From the NCBI RefSeq assembly GCF_023277745.1, contig NZ_CP086322.1, forward strand, positions 5,270,001 through 5,334,000: 64,000 nucleotides of DNA, in the 5' to 3' direction. The notes beneath the pieces are model-generated. The model was not told the DNA's origin, made no database searches, and saw nothing but the letters and a program-made list of their open reading frames with translations. Position 1 is the stretch's first letter. Each line of letters opens with the position of its first letter. Positions 51,239 to 60,503 of this stretch are shown here, piece by piece. Position numbers and translations under genes: made by a program. The stretch comes from Streptomyces halobius. Lineage in GTDB: Bacteria; Actinomycetota; Actinomycetes; Streptomycetales; Streptomycetaceae.

Positions 51239-51542
51239 GGGGTCTGGCGAGGCAGTCCGACGGGCGTGGGCCGAAGGGTGTCGTTAGGGGGAGGGGCTGA
51301 CGGAGTAGGTCCGGGAGGGGCTGGCGGAGTTGGTCGGGAGGGGCTATCGGGGTCGTCCTGTGAGGCGGTCTGACGGAGTGGATCCCGGGACGGCCTCAAA
51401 CCATTCCGGAACGACCCAAGAAATCCCCAACACAACCCCCAACACAACCCCCAACACCCCCAGCAACTCCCATCGAACCCAAAACTCCCCAACTCAACCA
51501 ACCCGGGGAATAACTCCCCCTCCCCCAACGCTGTAACAACGC
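51239..51542. other. Noncoding spacer with short repeats
   Basis: It contains TGACGGAGT-type words at 51240-51380 and three copies of an AACACAACCCCC unit at 51428-51460. The downstream aldo/keto reductase start has no clear ribosome-binding site. Confidence 0.5.
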
Positions 51543-52484
51543 ATGACCGCGACACACAAACCCCTTGGCTCGCTCTCCGTCTCCCCGCTCGCTCTCGGCG
51601 GCAATGTCTTCGGCTGGACGGCCGACGAGGCGGAATCCTTCGCCGTACTCGACGCGTACGTGGCCGGCGGCGGCAACTTCATCGACACCGCCGACGTCTA
51701 CTCGGCCTGGGTCCCCGGCAACAAGGGCGGCGAATCCGAGACCGTCATCGGCAACTGGCTGGCCTCCCGGGGCAATCGCTCCGACGTCGTCATCGCCACG
51801 AAGGTCGGCGCCCACCCCGACTACAAGGGTCTCTCCTCCGCCACCATCAAATCCGCGGTCGACGCATCCCTCGCCCGTCTTCGCACCGACTACATCGACC
51901 TCTACTACACCCACTACGACGACGAGTCGGTCGAGGTCTCGGAGTTCCTCGGCGCCCTCAGCGACCTCGTACAGGCCGGCAAGGTCCGCGAGATCGCCGC
52001 CTCCAACATCTCCGCGCTGCGCCTGGAGGAGTCCCTGGCCTTCTCCGACCGCGAGGGCCTGGCCCGCTACGTCGCCCTCCAGCCGCACTACAACCTGGTC
52101 TCCCGTGACACGTACGAAGGCGAACTCGCCGATGTGGCCGCCCGCAACGGCGTGGCCGCGGTGCCGTACTACGCTCTCGCCTCCGGCTTCCTGACCGGCA
52201 AGTACCGTCCGGACACGTCCGTCGACAGCGCCCGCTCCGAGAAGGCGGCCCAGTACCTCTCAACGGACCGCGGCGTCCGCGTCCTCCAGGCCCTCGATAC
52301 GGTCGCCGCGGCCCATCAGGCCGAAGTCGCCACCGTCGCCCTCGCTTGGCTCGCCGCCCAGCCCACCGTCGCGGCCCCCATCGCCAGCGCCCGCACGGTG
52401 GCCCAGCTCCCGGCGCTGCTGGCGGTCGCGGACGTCACCCTCACGGAAGCCGAACTGGCCCTCCTGAACGAGGCTTCGGCCTGA
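51543..52484 (+). CDS. Aldo/keto reductase
   Basis: The 313-residue protein has the tetrad Asp48, Tyr53, Lys87 and His124 (NFIDTADVYS, VVIATKVG, LYYTHYDD) and resembles the Tas/YajO-like AKR group. It is a chromosomal gene distinct from the element-borne homologue at 45633-46691. A bidirectional terminator lies at 52516-52552. Confidence 0.92.
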   Translation: MTATHKPLGSLSVSPLALGGNVFGWTADEAESFAVLDAYVAGGGNFIDTADVYSAWVPGNKGGESETVIGNWLASRGNRSDVVIATKVGAHPDYKGLSSATIKSAVDASLARLRTDYIDLYYTHYDDESVEVSEFLGALSDLVQAGKVREIAASNISALRLEESLAFSDREGLARYVALQPHYNLVSRDTYEGELADVAARNGVAAVPYYALASGFLTGKYRPDTSVDSARSEKAAQYLSTDRGVRVLQALDTVAAAHQAEVATVALAWLAAQPTVAAPIASARTVAQLPALLAVADVTLTEAELALLNEASA

Positions 52485-52515
52485 GCGAGGCTTCGGCCTG
52501 AACGAGGGGCATACG

Positions 52516-52552
52516 GGAGTGGGGCGGGGCGACGAACACCCCACCCCACTCC
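52516..52552. terminator. Bidirectional terminator
   Basis: GGAGTGGGGCGGGG pairs with CCCCACCCCACTCC with one mismatch across a 9-base loop, between convergent genes. Confidence 0.6.
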
Positions 52553-52572
52553 ACACGCTCCGCATGACACCT

Positions 52573-52875
52573 CTACTGCCGACGATCGACCGCCAGCCAC
52601 GACGCCAGCGCAACCCCACCCGCCACCGCAAACACCGAAGGCCAGGCCCCGACCTTCTTCGCCAACGGATGCGACCCGGCAAACGCCGCCACATAAGCCC
52701 CGCTCAACGCAGCAGCCGTCGCATTCCCGGCCTTCCGCTGCCACCCCCGCGCCGCCACAGCACCGGCCGCCGCCAAGACCGCACCCCCCAGGGGCCTCTT
52801 CTCGGTCCAGCGGGCTACGCCGTAACCACCGACGATCCCGCTTGCGGCCACCATTGCTGTCGAAATTCCGGCCAT
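52573..52875 (-). CDS. Small conserved membrane protein
   Basis: The 100-residue protein starts MAGISTAMVAASGIVGGYGV. Three hydrophobic stretches alternate with short basic loops (ARWTEKRPLGG, ARGWQRKAGN), and it ends AVDRRQ. GGAGG lies eight bases before ATG 52875; ATG 52881 is possible but too close. The longer frame to 53163 overlaps the decayed restriction gene. No function known. Confidence 0.65.
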   Translation of the reverse strand: MAGISTAMVAASGIVGGYGVARWTEKRPLGGAVLAAAGAVAARGWQRKAGNATAAALSGAYVAAFAGSHPLAKKVGAWPSVFAVAGGVALASWLAVDRRQ

Positions 52876-52989
52876 TGTCATTACCTCCTCATAGCAGTCA
52901 CTCCCGAGCTTACGTCGCCAGTGCGTGTGGCACTGGCCACCTTCCCTGACAGTTGGTGCGGAGTGCGCGCCGTAAGAAGGGGATGGTTG

Positions 52990-53923
52990 CCAAGATTCAT
53001 CTATGACAAAGGCGCAGTCATCAAAGATTCCCGTTCGCTTCGGTGCTCCTTTGGGTGTCGAGGAAGGTGCATGTTCAGGGGTCATGCGGAACTGCACAAG
53101 CGGGTATCCATCGTGGGTACGGGCAGGGAATCTCGGGCACTGCCCACGAAGGTGTGGCCTCAATCGTTCTCTCCGGCGGCTACGTCGATGACGTGTACGG
53201 CGATAGCAAAATCATCTACGGGCGAGGGCACCCGCGACAGGACACTGGTGCCTCTATGGCGACCAGAGCTGTCCTCACCCGGTAACGCGGGCCTGGTGCT
53301 TAATCAAGTTCCTGGCCATCCAGTTCGTGTGGTGCGTGGCCTGAGGATCAGGGGGAAGAAGCGGCGTCGCGCGACTGGGGCTACGAATATCGCGGGTCTT
53401 TTTTCGGGTCGCTGACCATGGACGACTGCTGGGAAGGAAGAAGACCTGGTATGCCGGTTCAAGGTCCAGAAGCTGGCTCCGGGTGACGCCAAAGCCGCAA
53501 CCTCTCTCTTTGGATGATGGTGAAGACACCGCTTTTGAGGAAAAGGTGTGCCGCACCGTTGCGTATGAGCGTCGAATTCGAGACTCAAGCGTTGTGCGCA
53601 AAGTGAAGGAGATGTACGACAACGCCTGTCAGATCTGTAACCTTCGCCTTGAGGTGTCGCCTGGATGCGAGGGACACAGGGAGGCGGCCCATATTCAGGC
53701 ATTGGGCAAGCCGCATGGCGGCCCAGACAGGATAGGGAACGTCCTCTGCCTCTGCCCAACCTGCCATGTGTTGTTCGACCGCGGAGCCCTCCAACTCACC
53801 GATGATCTCAAGGTTGTGAACGGGCTGACGCAGCGATTCGAGACGGCCCTGACCGTGGTGGAAGAGCGCCGGATCAAGGTGGAATGCGTGCGTCAGCATC
53901 GCGCGCGCTGGGCTGATCGGTGA
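52990..53923 (+). pseudogene. Decayed SRA(YDG)-HNH restriction endonuclease gene
   Basis: Pieces of one protein appear in order in different frames. EGVASIVLSGGYVDDVYGDS with IIYGRGHPRQDTG is the SRA/YDG signature near 53150-53250. GHPVRVVRGLRI near 53310, GYEYRG near 53375 and VCRFKVQKLAPGDAKA near 53450 complete that domain. An intact HNH part at 53483-53923 follows (ACQICNLRLEVSPGCEGHREAAHI; CLCPTCHVLFDRGAL). Such proteins cut DNA carrying modified cytosine or other modified bases. Several frameshifts make it non-functional, though the 146-residue HNH piece could still be translated. Confidence 0.75.
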
Positions 53924-55236
53924 GTGGTCTCCCACGCTTGGATCAACGCCGGCTGCCCCCAGGCCTGGTACTGCCGTAGGTGTTGCAACAAATGCCGTTC
54001 CTGTGTCGTGAAGTCCGGTGTGGTGCCCGTGAGGTGGGCGCGCCTGCGGTGGAAGGAGAGGGCGGTGGCGAGGGCTGTGTATTCGGTTACGGCTCGGGCG
54101 GCGGCGGGGCCATGGGTTTTGTGGGCCAGGTCGCGGGCCAGGGCTCGGGTTTTGAGGGAGGAGAGGGCGGTCGGTTCGGCGGGGGTGAGCCAGCCGGTGG
54201 CCGTGTACGGGGCGAGGTAGCCGCGTAGGGAGAGAAGTTCCTGGTGGCGGGCCCAGATGGCGAGTCCGGCGAGGGTGAGGAAGAGCGGGACCATGAAGAG
54301 GCCGTAGATGGTGAGGAAGCCGAGGTCGCCGAGGTATGAGGCGGCGTTCCAGATGGCGTGCGTGAGGACGGCGGTGAGCAGGCCGAGGGCGGCGAGCGCG
54401 GTCCGGGTGGCGCGGCGGCGGGGGTAGCGGGTGGCGGCGATGCCGAATGCCAGGCCGGTGAGGATGGTGAAAAGGGGGTGGGCGAAGGGGGAGACGATGA
54501 TGCGGATGAAGAAGGTGCCGGCGGTGAGGGAGTTCAGTCCGGTGTGCCCCATGGACTGGTCATGGCCGAAGGCGCTGCCCAGGTAGAGGACGTTTTCGGT
54601 GAAGGCGAAGCCGGTGGCGGTGATGCCGGCGATGACGATGCCGTCCGTGATGCCGTCGAAGTCGCGGCGGCGGAAGCGGTAGAGGAGGAGGACGGCGGCG
54701 GCCTTGACCGATTCCTCGACGATGGGGGCGATGACCCTCGCGCCCCAGGCTTCGGCGTCGGAAGGCCTGGCGGAGGCGATGTTGGCGGCCAGCCAGTCGG
54801 TGGCGAAGCCGTTGGCCGGGACCGCGACCAGGGTGACGGCGCAGGCGCCCCACGCGAAGGCGAAGGCGAGGTTGCGCCAGGGCTCGGGTTCTATGCGGTC
54901 CAGCCAGCAGAAGGCCGCGAGGAGGAGGGGGACGGGGAAGATCGCCAGGCCCAGTCCTACCAGGAAGCCTTCCGTTCCGGTCTCGCGGCGGACCATGCCG
55001 ATGATGAGCACGCCGGAGAGGGCGAGCAGGGACACCAGGGCGATGGCGCGGAGGGTGTGGTTGCGCCAGAGCGCTGCCCTGTGGCGGCGTGTGCATCGGG
55101 AGTCGGCTGGTGGATCTGGGGGCGTGGTGGTGTGCGGGGTGGGTGCGTACGCCGGGAGGGGTGGTTGGGACGGGAACGAGGAGGGGGAGGACCAGGAGGA
55201 GGGGGATGAAGGGGACGGCGGGTACGACTCGTGCAC
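53893..55236 (-). CDS. PrsW-family intramembrane metalloprotease
   Basis: The 447-residue protein has a Pro/Ser-rich N-terminus of about 50 residues, eight or so membrane helices and the PrsW site PIVEESVKAAAVLLLYRF (EExxK) with DGITDGIVIAGITATGFAFTEN and SPFAHPLFTILTGLAFG following. PrsW cleaves anti-sigma factors in Bacillus; the target here is unknown. A 115-residue cytoplasmic tail follows the last helix. Its end overlaps the decayed HNH gene by 31 bases. GTG 55236 is the best in-frame start. Confidence 0.88.
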   Translation of the reverse strand: MHESYPPSPSSPSSWSSPSSFPSQPPLPAYAPTPHTTTPPDPPADSRCTRRHRAALWRNHTLRAIALVSLLALSGVLIIGMVRRETGTEGFLVGLGLAIFPVPLLLAAFCWLDRIEPEPWRNLAFAFAWGACAVTLVAVPANGFATDWLAANIASARPSDAEAWGARVIAPIVEESVKAAAVLLLYRFRRRDFDGITDGIVIAGITATGFAFTENVLYLGSAFGHDQSMGHTGLNSLTAGTFFIRIIVSPFAHPLFTILTGLAFGIAATRYPRRRATRTALAALGLLTAVLTHAIWNAASYLGDLGFLTIYGLFMVPLFLTLAGLAIWARHQELLSLRGYLAPYTATGWLTPAEPTALSSLKTRALARDLAHKTHGPAAARAVTEYTALATALSFHRRRAHLTGTTPDFTTQERHLLQHLRQYQAWGQPALIQAWETTHRSAQRARC

Positions 55237-55462
55237 CCATCGACCCTAGCGAGGGGCGAGACGGCGGGGCGAGACGGCGGGGGGTAGGTAGGCCCTCGGG
55301 GGATTCGGCCGGGGGCGTGGGCACGGAAAGCGGCTTGCCTGAGCCGGGCGGGTTTCGGGCGGCACGCCTGATCCGGGCGCTTGATCCGGGCAGGTCGCGG
55401 AGCAGCCTGCCTATGCCGGGGCGGGGCCTGGAGCGACCGCCGATGGCAGTCCCGCCGTCTGT

Positions 55463-56413
55463 CTACGCGGCGCGGCGGCGGAAGAGCAGGTCGTGGACGA
55501 CGTGCCCCTTGTCCAGCCCCTGGCCCTCGAACTTGGTCAGCGGCCGGAAGTCCGGCCGGGGCGCGAAGGACGGGTAGAGGTTCTCCAGCGTCGGTTCGGC
55601 GGAGAGGACCTCCAGCATCTGCTCGGCGTACGGCTCCCAGTCGGTCGCGCAGTGGACGAGGGCGCCGGGCGCGAGCCGTGAGCCGGCCAGGGAGACGAAC
55701 TCCGGCTGGATCAGACGGCGCTTGTGGTGGCGCTTCTTAGGCCAGGGGTCGGGGAAGTAGACGCGCAGGCCGGCGAGGGAGCCCGGGGCGAGCATCTCGC
55801 GGAGGAGGATGATCGCGTCGCCGTTGGCCACCCGGATGTTGGACAGGCCGTTCCGCTCCGCGAGACCGAGCAGATTGCCCTGGCCGGGAGTGTGGACGTC
55901 GCAGGCGAGGATGCCGGTCCCGGGGTCGGCGGCGGCCATCTGTGCGGTGGCCTCGCCCATGCCGAAGCCGATCTCCAGGACGACCGGCAGCCCGTCGAAG
56001 AAGGTGTCGAGGTCGATACGGGCGAGACCGTCGATGTCCAGGCCCCACTTCGGCCACAGGCGGCGCAGCGCGTCGGCCTGGCTGGGCGAGACACGGCTGC
56101 GGCGGGGCTGGAAGGAGCGGATCCGGCGCTCGTGGTGCGAGCCGGCGGGGTCGGCGGCGGGGCCGGTCCCGTCGGGGAACATCGGTGAGCCGCGGCGGGG
56201 AGTGGGGGAGCCGTCGGCGCCAACGAAGTCGCCGGAGCCCGCAGGGGCAGCTGAGGCGGCGGAAGCAGTGGAGGCAGCAGAGGCGGCAGACGCCGCGGAG
56301 GCAGCCTGGACGGCCGGAGCGTCGGCTGTCACGGCGTCGGCTTCGGGGGACATGGGTGCGGGAGTCACGGTTGCGGCGGTCGTGGTCGCGGCGGTGACGG
56401 GGTTCTCGGACAC
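55463..56413 (-). CDS. trmB: tRNA (guanine-N7)-methyltransferase
   Basis: TrmB methylates G46 of tRNAs. The SAM-binding motif VLEIGFGMGEATAQMA and the family hallmark YFPDPWPKKRHHKRRL are present, with RPLTKFEGQGLDKGHVVHDL at the end. The 316-residue frame from GTG 56413 has a roughly 75-residue N-terminal extension rich in Ala and Ser (AASAASAAST repeats) that is not part of the family, so the true start may be MFPDGTGPAADPAG, closer to the usual length. Confidence 0.92.
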   Translation of the reverse strand: MSENPVTAATTTAATVTPAPMSPEADAVTADAPAVQAASAASAASAASTASAASAAPAGSGDFVGADGSPTPRRGSPMFPDGTGPAADPAGSHHERRIRSFQPRRSRVSPSQADALRRLWPKWGLDIDGLARIDLDTFFDGLPVVLEIGFGMGEATAQMAAADPGTGILACDVHTPGQGNLLGLAERNGLSNIRVANGDAIILLREMLAPGSLAGLRVYFPDPWPKKRHHKRRLIQPEFVSLAGSRLAPGALVHCATDWEPYAEQMLEVLSAEPTLENLYPSFAPRPDFRPLTKFEGQGLDKGHVVHDLLFRRRAA

Positions 56414-56777
56414 AGTATTTCGATTCTACGGATGGCGGGGCGGGGGTGGTTCGCCTGTGGAGGGCGGTACCTGTGCGGAGGGCGTGTGCCAGCGTGGCAG
56501 GTGGCCGGCGGGCCGCGGGCCCCAGCGCCCCACTCCGGCGTCAGCCCCAGCACAGCACTGCGCAGCCCCGCCCGCGCCAGCACTGCGCAACCCCGCCCGC
56601 CCCAGCCCTACGCGTCCCCCGCCCGCCCCGGGACCACGCAGCCCCGTCGGCCCTACAACCCCGAGCTCAGCTCCCGGACCTCACCCCCAGACCTCAGCCC
56701 GGCCCTCCTCTGCCCCGGCCCTCCTCACCCCCTGCCCTCCTTAGACCCCGGCCCTCAGCCTGCAGCCCCCACACCCC
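56414..56777. other. Noncoding C/A-rich spacer
   Basis: It contains repeated GCACTGCGCA and CCCCGCCCGC words and no supportable gene. The trmB promoter should be near 56420-56460. Confidence 0.5.
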
Positions 56778-57998
56778 TCACCTCCAAGAAGCCCCAAGCA
56801 CCCCCAACACCCGCGCCGCCACCTCGCGCCCGATCGGGAGGGATGCCGTGGCCGCCGGGGACGGGGCGTTGAGGACATGGACGATGCCGGGGGATTCGGC
56901 GAACAGGAAGTCGTCGACGAGGGTCCCGTCGGGGAGGACTGCCTGGGCGCGGACACCGGACGGGGACGGGAGGAGATCTTCGTCGCGGGCGGACGGGAGC
57001 AGGCGGCGGACCGCGTCGGCGAAAGCGCGCCGGGAGAGGGAGCGGCGCAGCTCGCCGGCGCCGTAGCGCCAATGGCGCCGGGCTATCCGCCAGGCGCCGG
57101 GGAAGGCGAGGGTGCCGACCAGCTCGGTGGGGCGGATGGTGCGCCAGCCGTAGCCCTCGCGGGCCAGTGCGGGGACGGCGTTCGGGCCGATGTGGACGGC
57201 GCCGTCGATGCCGCGGGTGAGGTGTACGCCGAGGAACGGGAAGGCCGGGTCGGGGACGGGATAGACCAGGCCGCGGACGAGGGAGGCGCGCTCCGGGGCG
57301 AGGGTGAAGTACTCGCCGCGGAACGGGACGATCCGCATGCCCGGAGGGTCGCCCGCCAAGCGGGCGATTCGGTCGCACTGCAGGCCGGCGCAGTTGACCA
57401 GGGCACGGGCGCGGTAGACCGTGCCGGCGGCCGTACGGACCGCGACCCGGCCGGGGCGGCGGCCGATGGCGGTGACCTCCTCGCCGTACGCGATCCGGGC
57501 GCCGGCGTCCATGGCGAGGCGGGCCAGCTGCCGGGCGACGGCACCGAAGTCGCAGACGCCGGTCGTGCCGACATGGATGGCGGCCAGGCCGCGCACCTCC
57601 GGTTCGTACTCGGCTATCTGGGCGGGGCCCAGCTCGCGCACCGGCAGGCCGTGCTCTCGGCCACGCTGGATCAGGCTGTGCAGCCGGGGCAGCTCGGCGC
57701 GGTCCGTGGCGACGATCAGTTTGCCGGTGACCTCATGGGGGATGTCGTGTTCCGCGCAGAACTTGACCATTTCCGCCGAGCCCTGGAGGGCGAAGCGGGC
57801 CTTGAGCGAGCCGGGCGGGTAGTAGATGCCGCTGTGGATCACGCCGCTGTTGCGCCCGGTCTGATGGCGAGCCGGTCCCGGCTCCTTCTCCAGGACCACG
57901 ACCCGCGTGCCGGGCGCGGCATGCGTGATCGCATCGGCCGTGGACAGTCCGACGATGCCGGCACCGATCACCAGCACATCGCAGTCGTACGCCGCCAC
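56778..57998 (-). CDS. lhgO: L-2-hydroxyglutarate oxidase
   Basis: The 406-residue FAD-dependent oxidase of the DAO family has the dinucleotide-binding motif VLVIGAGIVGLSTADAI and the signature RHQTGRNSGVIHSGIYYPPG found in LhgO/L2HGDH. It oxidises L-2-hydroxyglutarate to 2-oxoglutarate, removing a metabolic by-product, and feeds electrons to the membrane. The GTG start is behind GGGGAGG. The neighbour order (trmB before, sporulation regulator after) is the usual one. Confidence 0.9.
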   Translation of the reverse strand: MAAYDCDVLVIGAGIVGLSTADAITHAAPGTRVVVLEKEPGPARHQTGRNSGVIHSGIYYPPGSLKARFALQGSAEMVKFCAEHDIPHEVTGKLIVATDRAELPRLHSLIQRGREHGLPVRELGPAQIAEYEPEVRGLAAIHVGTTGVCDFGAVARQLARLAMDAGARIAYGEEVTAIGRRPGRVAVRTAAGTVYRARALVNCAGLQCDRIARLAGDPPGMRIVPFRGEYFTLAPERASLVRGLVYPVPDPAFPFLGVHLTRGIDGAVHIGPNAVPALAREGYGWRTIRPTELVGTLAFPGAWRIARRHWRYGAGELRRSLSRRAFADAVRRLLPSARDEDLLPSPSGVRAQAVLPDGTLVDDFLFAESPGIVHVLNAPSPAATASLPIGREVAARVLGVLGASWR

Positions 57999-58211
57999 TG
58001 CACCTCCCCAACCGCATGACCACGGAACCGCCCATGGCCGCGGACCCGCGCGTCATCGCCCCTGACGTACTCCATCATGACGGTCACCACTGACAATGCG
58101 GCAATGACAAGCGGTGAGCGGGGTGCCGAACGACGGAACGTGCGAGCGATGCCCCGACGGAACGGTGATCGCGACGCGACGCGGGCGGGTGGCCACTGCG
58201 GCGCTGTTGCC

Positions 58212-58272
58212 GCACCCCACACCGCACGGGCCGCACCCCACACCGCACGGACAGCACCCCACACCGAACCGA
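58212..58272. repeat. Three 21-bp tandem repeats
   Basis: GCACCCCACACCGCACGG-type units start at 58212, 58233 and 58254. They lie in the 325-base spacer 57999-58323, which otherwise shows no gene. Confidence 0.7.
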
Positions 58273-58323
58273 CCTGACCCCCGGCCGCCCCGCATCCACC
58301 CAGCCCAGCCCAGCCCGCCCCGC

Positions 58324-59772
58324 CTAAGCCGGCGCCGCCAGCAGCGGCCGGGCGCGTTCGCGCAGTTCCACGACCCGGGGCTCGTCCCCGTACGGCTCCA
58401 GGCGGTGCAGCAGATCGCGGACGTATTCGGTGGTGCGGGCGGAGGAGATCCGGCCCGCGACCTCGACCGCGCGGGTGCCCGCCGCGCAGGCCGCGTCCAG
58501 GTTGCCGGACTCCAGTTCGGCGACAGCCGAAACGACGAGGCGCAGCCCGTGGGAGCGGACGAACTCCTCGGTGGGACGGGAGAGCGCCTGCTCCGTGAAG
58601 CGGCGGACCTGGCGCGGCAGGCGCAGATCGCGGTAGCACTCGGCGGCGTCCGCGGCGAAGCGCTCGTACGAGTAGAAGTCCAGCCAGGACGGGTCGGGGT
58701 CGCCGTCGCGTGAGCGCTCCAGCCAGCCCTCGGCGGCCTTCAGCGCCACCTCACAGGCGCGCGCCTCCCCGGCCTTCGCCTGCGCCCGCGCCTCCACCAG
58801 CCGGAAGAAGCTCATCGTGCGGGCCGTCGCCAGACCGCGGTTGCGTTCCAGGGCGGCCTGCGCCAGGTCCACGCCCTCGTCGGCGAAACCGCGGTAGGTC
58901 GCCTGGAGTGACATGGAGGCCAGAACATATCCCCCCAGCGGAACATCGGCGGCAGCGCGCGCGAGCCGCAGCGCCTGGATGTAGTACCGCTGCGCGGCCT
59001 CCTGCTGGCCCGTGTCGAAGGCCATCCAGCCCGCCAGTCGGGTCAGTTCGGAGGTCGCCCCGAAGAGCGCACGGCCCACCTCGTCGCTGTACGAGGCGAG
59101 AAGCAACGGCGCCGCGTCCACCCGGAGGCACTCCGGCACCATCGAGGAACGCCAGTCCCCGCCACCGTACTTGGAGTCCCAGCGGCGCGCGTCCTCCGCC
59201 GCCTCGCGCAGCTTGGTGACATCGCTGTGGCCGACGTGCTGCGGGATCCCGGCGTCCCCGGCGGCCGCGGCGTCCTTGTCACGCGCCTCGGCCGCCTCCC
59301 GTGCCACCGAACTGTCCGCCGGGGATATCAGCCAGCGCGAGGCGGGCGTGGCGTACGCGGTGACCGCGAAGGAACCGGCCAGGCTCTGCCAGATGCCGCC
59401 GCCACCGGCCCGTCGCCCGGCCAGATCCAGTCGGTACAGCTCGGTCGCGGAGCGCACCGCCGCGCCCACGTCGCGGGGGAAGGCCAGGCCGACCTCGGGC
59501 GCCGGGTCCGCGTCGGCCAGGCCGATCTCGTGCAGCGGCACCGGCCGCCCGAGCTTGCTGCCGATCGCGGACGCGATCAGGTGGGGCGCGGCGCCCTGGG
59601 GCACCATGCCCTTGGAAACCCATCGCGCCACCGACGTCTTGTCATAACGAAGCGTCAGTCCACGCTGCGCACCGAGGTCGTTGACCCGGCGCGCCAGTCC
59701 GGCATTGCTGATCCCCGCGAGGGCGAGAACGGTGCCGAGCTTCTCGTTCGGCCCGCGTATATCCCTGGACAT
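58324..59772 (-). CDS. Sporulation-associated transcriptional regulator
   Basis: The 482-residue protein starts [20 protein letters not shown] behind GAGGGG. It has an N-terminal HTH-like domain ([39 protein letters not shown]) and TPR-like helices in the C-terminal 250 residues ([25 protein letters not shown]-type repeats). Homologues in Streptomyces are annotated as sporulation-associated; I do not know a direct target. The frame to 59826 has a poor start. Confidence 0.87.
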   Translation of the reverse strand: MSRDIRGPNEKLGTVLALAGISNAGLARRVNDLGAQRGLTLRYDKTSVARWVSKGMVPQGAAPHLIASAIGSKLGRPVPLHEIGLADADPAPEVGLAFPRDVGAAVRSATELYRLDLAGRRAGGGGIWQSLAGSFAVTAYATPASRWLISPADSSVAREAAEARDKDAAAAGDAGIPQHVGHSDVTKLREAAEDARRWDSKYGGGDWRSSMVPECLRVDAAPLLLASYSDEVGRALFGATSELTRLAGWMAFDTGQQEAAQRYYIQALRLARAAADVPLGGYVLASMSLQATYRGFADEGVDLAQAALERNRGLATARTMSFFRLVEARAQAKAGEARACEVALKAAEGWLERSRDGDPDPSWLDFYSYERFAADAAECYRDLRLPRQVRRFTEQALSRPTEEFVRSHGLRLVVSAVAELESGNLDAACAAGTRAVEVAGRISSARTTEYVRDLLHRLEPYGDEPRVVELRERARPLLAAPA

Positions 59773-60503
59773 GCGCACCCCTCGACACAGCGACAGCCTC
59801 CCCGGTGCCCCGGGGCATGCGTCCACCCAGAGTAGTTCGCCGGATCCCGACCGTTAAGAGCCGGTGTCCCGGATGGCGAGATTCATCTTCAAACAGGGGT
59901 ACGGGAATTGGCATGTGCTCCGGGTACGTGTGCCCGTGCGCCCGTCCGTGCGCGCTGGCCGCGCCCCCCCCGGGAGCGCTTCCATGGGTGCTGCGTGGGT
60001 CGGCCCGCTGCACTGGATCCAGTGGGCTGGGGGACACCGCCACCTCATTCCCCGCGGGTGGCGGTCCGGTCCGGGAGGCGAAGCCCGTCTCCCGGACTGT
60101 CGCGCGGACCGGTCACCGGCCGGTCGCCTCATCGGTTGACGTGACACCCGAACGCGTCAACTGCTCAGTACGGAACGGACTTTGGCTGAAAAGCGGTGGG
60201 TGGTGTTTTCGCGCCGCCGCCAGCTAGGGGCGCCCCGGGGGCCACACGGGGGGCCTCCCGGGGCCGTCGCGACCGGCGCGCACCGGCCCGGTTTCCCGGC
60301 TGTCGCGCGTGCGCCCCCGGTCGTGTCCACCGTTCCGCTCCGTCGCCGCCGGGCGCACGCGACGTGAACAGCCCGCATACGGGCTCCCTTTGGCCCCTCG
60401 TGCGCCCCCGCCATGGCAGCATGGTCCGCACAACAGCTTGGCAATCCGCTGTACGAGGAGGCCATGTGCCCCTCGGCGGACGGGGATTCGGGTGGAGGCG
60501 GCG
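59773..60503. other. Divergent promoter region
   Basis: This 730-base region separates the sporulation regulator from the asparagine-synthetase-like gene. No frame within it has family features. A 14-base word GAAAAGCGGTGGGT at 60187-60200 recurs at 62827-62840 on the other side of the next gene. Confidence 0.45.

Noticed and set aside
60309..60503. A lasso precursor peptide directly upstream of the cyclase-like gene
   Set aside because: Short frames here (for example from 60413 or 60463) run out of frame into the large gene and lack a leader/core pattern with the required Gly-to-Asp/Glu ring.
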